The notes under the pieces were generated by a model, which searched no databases, had not been told where the DNA came from, and saw nothing but the letters and a program-made list of their open reading frames with translations. DNA of 64,000 nucleotides from Rhabdophis nuchalis. Lineage: Eukaryota > Chordata > Lepidosauria > Squamata > Natricidae. The stretch spans positions 143,066,962-143,130,961 of the forward strand of contig CM077644.1 in assembly GCA_039707465.1 (NCBI GenBank), in the 5' to 3' direction. The position numbers were made by a program, and so were the translations under genes. This document shows, one piece after another, positions 34,213-45,399 of this stretch. Position 1 is the first letter of the stretch; each line of letters starts with the position of its first letter.

Positions 34213-35083
34213 GAATTCCTTGACTTCACCCAACTTCTGGAGCAGTTGTGTTGGTAAATGGGCCACCGGGTGTTCATTTTCTACCCTACAAGAATGTTGA
34301 TCCCTTTGTACTCATTTAATGCCCTTTAAATACATTCTGAGGCCTGAAACTGGCAAGGCCAAAAGGAAGCATCAGGAATCAGATAAACGCATTGATGAAA
34401 ATACTGTGCAATTGCCTTCAGCATCCAAATCTGAAAAATGGTTGAGAAAAAGTCAGTTGCCAAGTAATAATGGGAGAAAAGACCAAATAATACTAGGAGA
34501 AATAGGTAAAATTCTAGATCTGAGATATAGGTAGGGGACATTCTTAGATTTTGGAGTAGCTGATCTTCCATACTGTAAGAAATTTATTTGCCTCTGCAAT
34601 AAAAACAACTTGTTTCTGAGCCTTGTCCATTACTCTCCCACTGAGGAATCACAAGTACCAGTTTGCCCTTCTCAGAAGAGATTTATTGCCTTAATACATG
34701 TGGAAGCTCTGATGCCCTTCATAAATTTGGTCTAGGTAATTACTATCTGGCAGCTGGAAGTGAAACGGGGGCATTGCAAAATTAAATTTATCTAAGAGAG
34801 AGCCTGATTAAGGCATAAACTAAGCAAGTTACAGGTAGGGAGTCTCTCAAATTTTTACTTTTAGTTTTATTATAATTCCTCCATAAATTAAACCCCCTTC
34901 CTGTATGACTCATGCAACCCTATTCATTAAGATATTGTTTGTGTATGCATTCATACCTTCTGCTGGCCCTTACCCATTCTCCACTCTGCCTCCCTCAAAC
35001 GCCCCGCCCCCAATGGGTTACTTATGATTCTTGGTGGCATTCTTGCCAAATTGAAATGTTACACAGGATTTGTAAAATAGAGC
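34213..35083. other. Intergenic sequence
   Basis: No recognised element. Confidence 0.55.
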
Positions 35084-35091
35084 CTTTATAC

Positions 35092-35565
35092 CAGTGGTGG
35101 CCAACCTTTTTGGCGTGTCCCAATAGTGCCTGTGCACACCTTCACCCATAATGCAATGCGGATGTGACCCCCCCCCCTTGTCCCGCCCCCAGACATGCAC
35201 CCTTTGCCCCTTTTTGGCTTCCAGGTTCATGCAGGAGCCTTTCCAGGTCCAAAACGGGCCACGGGGGCCCCCACATCCCAGTTTAGGCCTGGAAGGCCTT
35301 TTGCACCAACCTGGAAGCCAAAAATGGGCAAAAGGGTGCTGCACAAGGCCCCAAAATGCAAGTGCCCCCTGCGCATGCACTCTGCTTCCCCATGCATGTG
35401 TGCACGCATCTCCCAGATGTGCTCTGCCCCCCATGCATGTGGACAGAATCCCAAAGACCAACTGGCCAGTGGGAAGTTTGCACACATGTGTGCTGGAGCT
35501 GGGCTGGGGTGACAGTTGGCATGCCCGCAGAGTGGGCTCTGTGTGCCACATGTTTGCCATCATGG
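35092..35565. mobile_element. hAT element (CAGTGATGGC family)
   Basis: Starts CAGTGGTGGCCAACC, ends GTTTGCCATCATGG. Flanks CTTTATAC and ATTTATAC match at 7 of 8. The long overlapping ORFs inside are GC-rich chance frames. Confidence 0.8.
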
Positions 35566-35618
35566 ATTTATACAATACCTTCTTAAAGCTCATAGGCTCA
35601 CTAAGGGTCAATCTAGAC

Positions 35619-35723
35619 CACGGGTGTCAAACTTGCCACATCACGTTGCCATCACATGACGTTTCGTGAGGTTATTCCCCTTCACGAAGCCTGGGTGGGT
35701 GTGGCCTACGCGCGACACCCCTG
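35619..35723. mobile_element. hAT MITE (CAGGGGTGTCAAAC family)
   Basis: Starts CACGGGTGTCAAACTTG, ends GCGACACCCCTG. Flanks ATCTAGAC and ATCAGACC fit with a one-base gap. Confidence 0.75.
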
Positions 35724-35731
35724 ATCAGACC

Positions 35732-37977
35732 ACTGATTTATCCAGCGTTTAAATGGACTAATTGACTAATCTGCTTGTTGAAATTCAATGAACTGGAGAT
35801 GTCTGTCACCAAATGATGGAAATCAAACTAAACTCTTCTCTCTCAAAGCAGGAGGAGAGACTACTGTGGCCCTCCAGATATTCCTATTCCCATCAGCCAC
35901 AACTCAGGATGGTGAAGTAGAGCATGAGTTGGAATGCTGCAATGCTTGGGTGACCATAAGTTCAGTCCTTTTTTTTCTTAAGCAAACATTGACTTCAGAA
36001 AATACAGCACATCCCTAGAAAAATATGGATTATCGGTGCATAAATTTTCATACTGAGAAAAACAGGAAGAAAACATAAAACCTAGTCCAAAAATTAAGCG
36101 TGAGAGAGACAGGCGTCTTCCTCTGCACAGCTTTAATAAATCAACCCTATGGCTCCTGTACTTTCTGAACAAAATGACCCCGCAATTTTCTAGCAAAAAC
36201 TTTTATCACATTCCAGGAACTCTGGGGGCAAACTCTGAACTTTAAAGTGGTGGCTTGGAAGCAGAGTAAGAATTACGTAATCTCTGAAAGTAGCACTGAG
36301 CCTGCCTGGCTCAATGGTATTTAAATTGCCATATTGCTTTGGTAATGCTAATATTGCTGGTATTGGTAGAATTCACCAAAGGCTGATCTCAGCAAGAACC
36401 AGAGGTGCTCAATTGATTCTAATTAAAATTGTAGGTGCTCAATTGATTCTAATTAAAATTAGATTAAATGTGGGGTTTCTTATCAAGCAAACTCTTTTAA
36501 CATTTGGCTCCAGAGAAAGAGATTCTTGCCAGTGAAGTTTCTCAATCATATGTGTTTAGTTTGGTTTTCTTTTCTTTTTTCACATTCTTGACTCTCCTTC
36601 CAAAATGACAGTTTCCAAACTGCTTTGCATTCCCAGCACCAGCTATTTATCACTCTCATTTTGCCAGTCTTAGGACTCTTATATCTTGTCATCCTTGAAA
36701 GTTATCTTGACAATACTGTGAAATCTCTGAAAGGTTAAAAAAAAATGGAAACAGGCAGCAGTGGGTTACATAAAAGTATGCAAGTATGTTTACTTTGACT
36801 CAATGAGCTGGCAGTGGCAAGCTATATGGCTTTCCTTTTTCTCAGACCGAAGTTGACCTTGGCAACAATGTGATTATGGCCTCCTTGGACAAATATGTAT
36901 AATTGTTTTGCTGAGGGTGGCCAGGTTAGACTGGAGATAGAAGGCAAATAGAACTGATTGATCATGGAGTGGCATCTGGGAATAGTTACTGCTGGAGATA
37001 ATAGAGAGAATGCATTTTTTTTAAAAAAGAACCTATTGTGTTGTTGGAAGAAATGTCCTTCTGGGTTCGGCTCTAAGTGGGGAAAAAGGCACCAGAGAAA
37101 TGGAGGCTGCTTGGAAAGATGGTTTAATGGTGGACAGGACCACATGGCTTGAGTCCTGAATAGAAAAGGGGGATCATATGCTTTAATGTTGGGTGAAGAA
37201 GAAGAGAAGAGAGCGAAGGGCTGAAAGTTCCTGGCTTTATACTCTCTGTTCGGCCCCACCTCTCTGTTTCCTGTTCTTGTGTAAGAAATGTATTTTGATT
37301 GGTTGTCAGACTCCCATGGAGTCATGCAGGGGCAACTCTCTAGGCTGTATTTTGAGTCCCAAGTTTGATTGAGTTTCCTGATGCCATGTTGTGAATTTCT
37401 GTGAAAGGCTGATATTACCTTTATTATGTAAAGTAGACTAGCCCAGGCTTTAATGGCTCATTGATAAAAGGGGGTGGGTGGGCAGGAAGCTGCAGAGAGC
37501 TACTTTGTCTTTAAAACATGATTCTCCCTTTTCACATTCAGGGAAACATAATATTCTGCTTTTTCAGTATTTCCTAGGATATTTCATTTTTCTAGGAGAG
37601 GGCTGGGTGCTAACTTCCTACAGGAACTTGACTTGGGACAACAGGAAAAGCAGCTGTGGTGTGAGTGGCTGTGCAATATTCCACTGTGCTCAGTTGAAAT
37701 TGAACACTTTTCAAAAGATAGCTGTTTACAGCATGTAGCAAGATATTGTTTTGTCTATACACCCAATTGTACATCTTGATCCTGGGCCCTGGAAACAATG
37801 CAGTTGGTCCTGTTCCCATATCTGGAAGTTGTGCACATCTGGATGGGGAGGAACAGAGTCAGGCTCAACCATGATAGGACTGGATGGTTGTGGATAATTG
37901 GGGGAGGGGGTGCTTTTAATCTTCAATCTAGTGCACTAGTTGTTCTCATTCCTGGTCACTAATTCCCCAGTAACCTC
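35732..37977. other. Intergenic sequence, possibly with an unclassified repeat at 36790-37400
   Basis: A 167-codon frame on the - strand (36822-37325) has no recognised domain. A 30-bp tandem duplication lies at 36403-36460. Confidence 0.4.
36403..36460 (+). repeat. Two-copy 30-bp tandem duplication
   Basis: AGGTGCTCAATTGATTCT and the following 10 bases occur twice head to tail. Confidence 0.9.
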
Positions 37978-38036
37978 ATGAATGGATTGCTGCAGTGGTT
38001 ATACATGGGGCTGCCCCTGAAGAAAATCAGAAGCTG

Positions 38037-40052
38037 TGACTTCCGCTTCCGCCCTCCAACGGCGACGGATGGGTCCCTGACTCGTCCGCCGCTTTGTCCT
38101 TTTTTCTGCCCCCCGACGGGGGCGAGACGCCCCATCCTGGGGGTCTTCCGTAGGGTTGGCTTGCTGGGGTCGTTCTCTCCCCACTGCGGTGGGAAAGCGA
38201 CCCTTGTCTTCAGCCTAGGTGAGGAAAGGCTGGCTGCGGGGGGGAGACGCCTGTCTCCGCCTTCGCCAATGGAGATCGGAAAAGCTTTTTAATTGTGAAG
38301 AGAGCCGGACGTTCGGGTCGAAAGGCTCTCCCGAGGCTCGGCTGCAAGGCGAAGAGTGAGTGTATTTTTATTTGCTATTTTATCTCCGATGGCAGCGCTG
38401 GACTAAAAAGCTTGGAGGGGGGTGTTTTTTTGTTAAAACCCCCCTCGGATTTAAAGCGGCTCTTTGAAATGGCTCCTCATTCCGAGGAACGGGTTTTTTT
38501 TCTATGCGGTTTGCCTGGAACTTAGTGAAAGCAAGTGAAAGTGATTTGCGGCTTGCAACAATGTTTCTAAGTTCGATTGGCTTGCTACAATTTTTTTTTC
38601 TTTGTTACTCTCACCGGCTGGCTCCCAGCTTGGGCGGTGGAAGATGGCTTCTCTCTGCTCCTGAATGACTATTGTATTTATGGAAAATTACCAGCATCTC
38701 CTTGTGATTTGGACTTCCTCTTGCTATCAATGAAGAATTTTTTTGGATTAATTGATTCCTTGTCTGGAGTGCCTTTTTTACTATAACTATTGATTTGGAA
38801 AAGTGTTTCTCTTCTGGTTTCTGAACTTTTTATAACCCTGATTTGAAACTTTTACCTCCTGATTTGCCTCAGCGGCCCCACCCAAAAAACGCCATCTTAG
38901 TGGCACTGACTTTAACAGCCAACCATGGCACAAAAATCAGAATTGGCAGGTTTGGAACAAAGATTGTCTTCTCTGGAATCTGTTATACAAACTTTGGTGC
39001 AGGAAATTAAAGCCCAGAGAGAAGAAAATAACAACTTTAAGAAGGAACTCTTGGAAACTCGGAAGCAAGTGCAGGAGAATACACAGAAGACTGAAGATCT
39101 GGAAGGGGGGCTAATTGAGGCAAAGGGAGAGCTTAAAAATGTTAACAGTGAGGTGGGGGAACTAACTGGGCATATGTCTAGGATGGACTTTGAAAGGATG
39201 TCATATTTTTTAAGATTTCAGAATATTTCTGAAGAATCTGGTGAATGCCTGCCTGAACTCATGAGCACAATTTTAGCAGACTATTTACATAAACCTAAAG
39301 ATGAGATCAGGGGGGACATTGACCTAGTCTACAGAATAAACTCAGCATATGCCAGGATAAATGAAGTACCCAGAGAGATACACATTAAATTTGTTAGAAG
39401 GTCAACCAGGGAGGGAATTTTGAGGGCGCAGAGAGGGGGTCCTTTAATTTACCAACAAAAGGTGGTCGTTATCTTGAAGCAGGTCCCAAAAAAAATTAGA
39501 GAAATGAGAAGGAAATTTTCCTTCTTATCCAAAAAATTGTTTGACCACGGGATTTGGTTCAAGTGGGCGATGCCCGAAGGGATGCTGGTGTTCTGGGAAG
39601 GAGGAAGAGTGAAGATTAAAACAGTTGCTGAGGCGGAAGCCTTTCTTAAAAAACATTCCTCTGTCCTGGGGGAAGATCCAGGGGGGGCAGAGGGGGCCAC
39701 GGCCCCGCCCACTGGGGGCCAGGTGGGAGGAAAAGAAGATACAATAGCCAAGAGACTTAGATCAAAAAATGATTTTGCTTGTTTTTCTTTTTTTTTACTA
39801 ACTTTTTTTTAATTCCTTTTGTACCAGGATGTTTGTACATGTCTGCCATCTGAGAATTGGAAATGTATTATGTATTCACTTGTCTTTATCTTGTAGTATT
39901 TTTTCGGATAAATTTCTTTACTATTGTTTTATTATGTAGCCCGGGATGGGCCAAGGACTCTGACGCAAAGGTTCTCAAAATGTTTCTGTAACCCTTACCT
40001 TACCCTCTAGAAAATTGTTAAAACTCAATAAAACTTTAAAAAAAAAAAAAAA
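38037..40052 (+). mobile_element. HAL1-like retrotransposon copy 1 (L1-type ORF1 only)
   Basis: A 2.0-kb unit: GC-rich 5' UTR (38037-38924), one ORF, a 226-bp 3' UTR, AATAAA at 40027, and a poly(A) tail to 40052. The flanking duplication AAAATCAGAAGCTG occurs at 38023-38036 and 40049-40062 (some A's shared with the tail). There is no ORF2: the 3' end follows ORF1 directly. This is the half-L1 layout known from mammalian HAL1 elements and implies mobilisation by another L1's enzymes. Confidence 0.88.
38925..39812 (+). CDS. L1 ORF1p-like RNA-binding protein
   Basis: A 295-residue protein with a strong start context (AACCATGG). Residues about 5-90 form a heptad-rich coiled coil (LEQRLSSLESVIQTLVQEI). 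Next is a short RRM-like strand YFLRFQNISE, then a C-terminal domain with IHIKFVRRSTREGILRA and WFKWAMPEGMLVFWEGG. This order is that of L1 ORF1p, an RNA-binding trimeric chaperone. The last 14 residues (FACFSFFLLTFF end) are probably not native: copy 2 stops after RLRSQK, and one extra A in an A-run here shifts past that stop. Apart from that the frame is intact. Function as a trans-acting protein is inferred from the family. Confidence 0.85.
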   Translation: MAQKSELAGLEQRLSSLESVIQTLVQEIKAQREENNNFKKELLETRKQVQENTQKTEDLEGGLIEAKGELKNVNSEVGELTGHMSRMDFERMSYFLRFQNISEESGECLPELMSTILADYLHKPKDEIRGDIDLVYRINSAYARINEVPREIHIKFVRRSTREGILRAQRGGPLIYQQKVVVILKQVPKKIREMRRKFSFLSKKLFDHGIWFKWAMPEGMLVFWEGGRVKIKTVAEAEAFLKKHSSVLGEDPGGAEGATAPPTGGQVGGKEDTIAKRLRSKNDFACFSFFLLTFF

Positions 40053-40226
40053 TCAGAAGCTGCAATTGATCCAGAATGCAACAACATGACAATTAATGAG
40101 TGAACCTCAGTATGTCTATATAACATCACTGCTGTGTGATTAGCATCGGCTCTCAAGTATGCATGTAGGTGAAATCCCAAAATTCATTTTTAAAACTAAT
40201 TATTTTTATATTGGGCCCAAATGGAT

Positions 40227-40498
40227 CAGAGGTGGGTTGCTCCCAGTTTGGCCCAGTTTGGCCGAACGGGTAGTGGAATTCAGGCCTGGGTTGCAGAACC
40301 GGCAGTGACCCAGGCCTGCCATACCCCCAGTCGGTTCCCTCGCCGCCATTGGGTCACCGCCATTTTGGTTTTTAGTGAATGTGCGTGCACAGTTCGCTGT
40401 AAATTGTTCTGTGCATGCGCAAAGAACAATTTACATTGAACAGCGCATGTGCGCAGGGGTTGCGAACCGGTAGTAAAACCAGCAGCAATCCACCCCTG
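40227..40498. mobile_element. hAT MITE, relative of the outer element at 7374
   Basis: Starts CAGAGGTGGGTTGCTCCC, ends GCAGCAATCCACCCCTG, exact duplication AAATGGAT at 40219-40226 and 40499-40506. Contains TGCGCAAAGAACAATTTACA as in the 7374 element. It gives the empty length of that family, 272 bp. Confidence 0.93.
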
Positions 40499-40936
40499 AA
40501 ATGGATCATTCAATCATCCTTGGTACAGAGATCCTGAATTGATTTAATATATTCAAAATATACTTTTGTTTCTGTCTCTGCCTCATTGAGAGGGATTTGT
40601 GGAAGAAATAAACTTTTTATTTCAACAAGTAATCTCCTCTTCCCCATCCATTCAGCAGAACAGTTTAATAACCTCAGTTTGTTCTCTGGGATGTTTTGAA
40701 TGAGGGAAAGCAAACACAGAATAAAAGTTTCTGGTTTCCTGAAACGATGCAAGATAACAGGCGATTCTGCATATGGGAATGATTTGAGGAACAATTAGAA
40801 GACGATAACCATTCAAAATGTAACAGGGAAAGGCAACAACTAACTATCTACAGATATTTCTAAAGCAAACGATAAAGCCAATCTAACATTGCTAAACCAG
40901 ATGCAAATTCAAATGGCATTAGATTAACTCCTATGC

Positions 40937-41276
40937 CCATGATGGCAAACCTATGGCATGTGTGCCCAAGGTGGCCTGCAGAATCCTCTCTGCTGGCATG
41001 CGTGCCCCCAGGTCAGATCTCCATGGAGTTTCTTTCGTGAGCTTGTTTCCCTGAAACGACGAAACAGAAGCTCATGAAAGAAAAGGTTCTTACCTTTTGC
41101 TGTGCTGCCGATGTTGGGGTGCCCTTCCTCCCACTGGCCAGCTGGTTTTCGGGTCTCTGCTATGTATGCACACACACACACACATGTGCATGTATATGTG
41201 CATTTGCATGCATGCGCCTTTCAGATTGGGCATGCACGCACATGCAGTTTGATGTCTAAAAGATTCACCATCACTG
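40937..41276. mobile_element. hAT element (CAGTGATGGC family)
   Basis: Starts CCATGATGGCAAACC, ends ATTCACCATCACTG. Flanks TCCTATGC and CCCTATGC match at 7 of 8. Holds a (CA) run at about 41168-41183. Confidence 0.85.
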
Positions 41277-41347
41277 CCCTATGCTGATACTCCAAAGGTC
41301 TCAGCCAGACGAAGGGATGATGTACTGTATCTGTGTGTCCTATGTTC

Positions 41348-41582
41348 CACTGGTGGGATTCAATTTTTTTACTACCGGTTCTGTGGGTGTGGCTTAGTAG
41401 GCGTGTCAAGGGAAGGATACGGCAAAATCTCCAATCCCTCCTGATCAACTGGGACTCGGGAGGCAGAGAATAGATGGGGGGCATGGCCAGCCAGTGGTGG
41501 TATTTGCCGGTTCTCCAAACTACTCAAAATTTCCGCTACCGGTTCTCCAGAACTGGTCAGAACCTGCTGAATCCCACCTCTG
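41348..41582. mobile_element. hAT MITE (CASTGGTGGGATTCAA family)
   Basis: Starts CACTGGTGGGATTCAA, ends TGAATCCCACCTCTG, exact duplication CTATGTTC at 41340-41347 and 41583-41590. Interior TACTACCGGTTCTGTGGG is shared with 42754. Confidence 0.93.
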
Positions 41583-42589
41583 CTATGTTCATACAATATT
41601 TATCAAATATATACATCCACCCATCTCAGTAATGTGACTCTGGGCAGTATACAATATTGTTTTTTTTTAAAAGAACCTTAAGTAGACATTTAAACAATTA
41701 ACAAAATACAAACAGGATTATGGGAGATTGCAACCAATTTTCACATGCAATGCAACCATCTTGGGATCCCCAAGTCTACTGGGGGGAAAAACCAACCTCA
41801 GATTTTAAGGCATTTCTGAAAAGACAATGGGGTTAAAGTTAAATGGGGGAGGGAGAGATGAAGTTTCAACTGGTGGATGCCACGGAAGAAAAGGCTCTCT
41901 TCTTGGCTCCCATCAGATGGAACTCTTTAGCAAACAGGGCCCACAGCTGGCCCTCCTGCCAGACCTGATGGGATGGGTAAATGTAACTGAGGACAGATGT
42001 GCCTTCAAATGTTTAATATTCAAAAGTCATTCCTTAAAAAAAAGAATGTAAACTGAGGAAATTATATGCCTGAGAAGCAACAAGAGGAATGAGTTGATGT
42101 CCTAGCTTAACCTTTCTGGAGCATCTGGTTGGCCACAGCATGAATCTGGAGCAGACCATTGATGGTAGGTTCATAAATGCATGCATTACATTTATAAGAG
42201 GGAGATAGAAAGCAAGGGCTGGTACGTGAGATATTATACTCTCTCTGTGGCTGAATTCTAAGTCCAACATGTTGACATACAAGAAAAGAACTGTTTCTTG
42301 ACAAGCATTTTGAATGAGAAGAAAGCCAAAGATAACATTGAAAGTCCTCTTTTATTAGTAGGAGAATTGCAAGAGTAAATTGCAAGCAATGCAATGTAAG
42401 ACTAGGAAAATAAAACCCACACAGACAGTTATGGTTAATTTACAGAAGAAAAAAAAAGGACCCGTTAACACATGTGCATGCACAGACACACAATCACTGT
42501 GGTTTTCTTCATATAAAACATGATTAATAACAGATGAACGGTACAGCATTACTTACAACAGAGGGGGTGGGGGGGGGAGGATTTGCCTT

Positions 42590-43085
42590 TGAGTCAGTAT
42601 TTCTGGCAATTGCCTGAACCAGTCCCTGCAGTTTTCCGGGCAAGTTTCCCCTCCCAGAAATGGATTGCCATTGCCTCCTTCCTAGGGCTGAGAGAATTAA
42701 GGTCACCCAGCTGGCTTTGTGCCTGAGGCAGGATTATACATCATTGTCTATGGCAGTGGAGGGATTCAAAACTTTTTACTACCGGTTCTGTGGGTGTGGC
42801 TTGCTGACCGTGGCAGGGGAAGGATACTGTAAAATCTCTATTCCTTCCCCACTCCAGGGAAAGGTTACTGCAAAATCCCCATTCCCTCCCAATCAGCTGG
42901 GTCTGATTGGGAGGGAGAGAATAGATGGCGGCAGGGCCAGTCAGAGGTGGTATTTACCGGTTCTCCGAATTACTCAAAATGTCTGCTACTGGTTCTCTAG
43001 AACTGGTCAGAACCTGCTGAATACCACCTCTGGTCTATAGGTTTCTAGCCTGATGTCTTAACCACTACGTCAAATTGGTGTTCTA
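42590..43085 (-). mobile_element. tRNA-derived SINE split by a hAT
   Basis: On the + strand: AAGGTCACCCAGCTGGCTTT before the insert, then GTTTCTAGCCTGATGTCTTA and ACCACTACGTCAAATTGG after it. This is the reverse of the tRNA head and body of the SINE at 16874. Confidence 0.8.
42754..43032. mobile_element. hAT MITE with internal duplication
   Basis: Starts CAGTGGAGGGATTCAAAAC, ends TGAATACCACCTCTG. Flanks GTCTATGG and GTCTATAG match at 7 of 8. A roughly 45-bp segment (GGGAAGGATACTGTAAAATC and its neighbour GGGAAAGGTTACTGCAAAAT) is tandemly duplicated. Confidence 0.88.
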
Positions 43086-43249
43086 TTTTTAATGGTAGAT
43101 GTGGTTTGGAGGATTTGGGGGGAGTGTTGTTTTGTTTTTGTATATTTGTGCACTTTTGTCATTCATAATACAAGTACTATGGTATCCTCACATTCTGTCT
43201 TCCCAAGTTCTGGATTATAACAGTGACTCCCAGTCACTGTTACCAAGGT

Positions 43250-43690
43250 TTGATTTAGCATTGTGGTTGCCACAAAGAAGAGGGAGTCAAACTATTCTCC
43301 AAGGCACCTGAGGGCAGAACAAGAAGCAATGGGTGGAACCTCATCAAGGAGAGAAGCAACTTAGAACTGAGGAGAAATTTCCTGACAGAACAATTAGTGA
43401 GTGGAACAGCTTGCCTCCAGAAGTTGTGAATGCCCCAACAATGGAAGTCTTTAAGAAGATGTTGGATAGCTATTTGTATGAAATGGTATAGGGCAGGGGT
43501 CTGCAAAGTCGGCTCTTTTAAGACTGGTGGACTTCAACTCCCAGAGTTCCCCAGCCAGCTGGCTGGGGAACTCTGGGAGTTGAAGTCCACCAGTCTTAAA
43601 AGAGCCGACTTTGCAGACCCCTGGTATAGGGCTTCCTGCCTAGGCAGGGGGCTGGACTAGAAGACCTCCAAGGTCCCTTCCAACTCTGCT
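43250..43690 (+). mobile_element. CR1 LINE 3' UTR, split by a palindromic MITE
   Basis: Contains GGAACAGCTTGCCTCCAGAA, GAAATGGTATAGGG and after the MITE CAGGGGGCTGGACTAGAAGA and AAGGTCCCTTCCAACTCT, the classic CR1 3' end. Its short terminal repeat has expanded into the microsatellite that follows. Confidence 0.88.
43494..43623. mobile_element. Palindromic hAT MITE in CR1
   Basis: CAGGGGTCTGCAAAGTCGGC start with complementary end. Exact duplication GTATAGGG at 43486-43493 and 43624-43631. Confidence 0.96.
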
Positions 43691-43939
43691 ATTGTATTGT
43701 ATTGTATTGTATTGTATTGTATTGTATTGTATTGTATTGTATTGTAGTCTAGTCTAGTCTAGTCTAGTCTAGTCTAGTCTAGTCTAGTCTAGTCTAGTCT
43801 ATTCCTTTTTAATTCTATTCTATTCTCTACTTCTTATTCTATTCTATTCTATTCTCTACTTCTTATTCTATTCTATTCTATTCTCTACTTCTTATTCTAT
43901 TCTATTCTATTCTATTCTATTCTATTCTATTCTATTCTA
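43691..43939 (+). repeat. Compound pentanucleotide microsatellite
   Basis: Three blocks in a row: (ATTGT)n, (AGTCT)n, then (ATTCT)n. The last block contains a 36-bp higher-order unit with TCTCTACTTCTT repeated three times. Confidence 0.95.
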
Positions 43940-43944
43940 TCTTG

Positions 43945-44576
43945 TATGAATCCAGATAGGATAGTTTGTAAGCCTCTGTTTAAGGTTTCAGGTGGTTCAG
44001 CCTTATTCAATCCATGGCTTTGCTCGAGTGGGACTCCAGCCTAGAGGCAGACAGGAATGGCTCCTCAAATCCTGCTGGGGGAGACCAGTTCCAAAAGGGA
44101 AAAACCAGCCTAAGAAGGAAAAGTTGCCTCTCTCTTCATCTGCCACCCAAATAGTCAGCCCAATATTGCTGAAAATACAGAAGACCACACCGACTGCTGA
44201 CCCTGTTCAAAGTTGAAAGGATAATTGCACGATCTCTGTTCAAAAAGAATGCCAGCCAAAAGATCAGCCTAACCCCTCCATGTCAAAGCCTCTTTAAAAT
44301 CTACCACTCAGTTCTGGCATTGCTCAACTCATTTCCTCTTCTCATTCATTTGAGGCTGGCCCAGAACATTTTGTTCTATGTATCCTTCTTGCCTCTCCTC
44401 ATTCCTCTTACAGGTCCAGACCAGACAGGTCTTCGTCACTCAACAGAGCAGTTTAGTGGGCATACAGTTCTGCCCAACAATCCTGTAACTGCTTATTCCT
44501 AGTGTTGAATTTAAATTTACCCGCAAAGAAATAAAGGGAGACTGGCATAGCTATTTCAAGCTCTTTAACTCTCATC
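43945..44576. other. Intergenic sequence
   Basis: Nothing recognised. Confidence 0.5.
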
Positions 44577-44584
44577 AGCTAGAC

Positions 44585-45104
44585 CAGCGATGGCAAACCT
44601 TTTTTGGTTCGTGTGCCATAAGCGGGGGGAGCGCAGGGAGGTTGTGCGTGGGCATGCTGCACCCATAATGCAATGTGCGACACCCCCCAGTGCACATGCG
44701 CGCATAACAGGCGCTCCCCCCATTTTTTGCATGCTTTTTTCGCCCTCCCCAGGCTTCAGAGGCTCTATAGGAGCCAGAGGAGGGCAAAAACAGCCCCCCT
44801 ACCCTCCTTGGAGGCCCTCTGGAGGATTCAGGATCTTCCCTGAACACTCTGGAGAGCAAAAAACCAACCCTACGGGCAAACCAGAAGTCCGTTCCAGAAG
44901 CCTCCGGAGGGCCTCGGGGGGGGGGGGAGGCTGTTTTCGCCCTCCCCAGGCCCCTATAAAGCCTCTGGAGTCTGGGGAGGGTGAAAATGGCTTTTAAAAA
45001 GGCTGAACTCAGCTGCCCAATGCGCGCAGGGCAATCCTCGCATACCCTGACAAATGGCTCCACATGCCACCTGTGGCACATGTACCATAGGTTCGCCTTC
45101 CCAG
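44585..45104. mobile_element. hAT element (CAGCGATGGC family)
   Basis: Starts CAGCGATGGCAAACC, ends GGTTCGCCTTCCCAG, exact duplication AGCTAGAC at 44577-44584 and 45105-45112. GC-rich interior with inverted CTCCCCAGGC/GCCTGGGGAG-type segments. Confidence 0.9.
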
Positions 45105-45154
45105 AGCTAGACATACCTTTCTGGGATTCGAACCCCAGCCACTTGCATATGGCT

Positions 45155-45390
45155 AGCTGATTAATTTTTAATTTTAATTTTAATTTTCAAATTTTTATAC
45201 CGCCCCATCTCCACAATGGGACTCGGGGCGGTGCACAGAAGATAAAAAGTAAAAACAACAGCATACACATCATATAAATACAATCCACAATTTAAAACCG
45301 AATTAAATAAATATAACTGTGCTATAAAGATTAAAACTATAAAACCCTCTATTAAAATTAAACTTACATTATTAAACTCTAAGCCAGATG
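45155..45390 (-). mobile_element. CR1-clade LINE 3' end
   Basis: (TTTAA)n tail, then TATACCGCCCCATCTCC and GGGACTCGGGGCGGTGCACA, the reverse of the LINE 3' terminus. No coding part remains. Confidence 0.8.
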
Positions 45391-45399
45391 AGAGCTAAA

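Larger units (their letters stand above)
37978..40170 (+). mobile_element. Old CR1-clade LINE fragment interrupted by the HAL1-like element
   Basis: The left piece encodes LYMGLPLKKIR. After the insert and one target copy the frame resumes as KLQLIQNATT-like sequence, matching YMGLPLRCTRKLQLVQNAA in the LINE at 47959. The fragment is diverged and non-coding. Confidence 0.7.

Noticed and set aside
35018..35611. 197-codon - strand frame and overlapping + frames
   Set aside because: Mostly within the hAT element at 35092-35565; GC-rich chance frames.
36822..37325. 167-codon - strand frame
   Set aside because: No domain recognised; could be repeat-derived. A search for other copies in the genome would decide.
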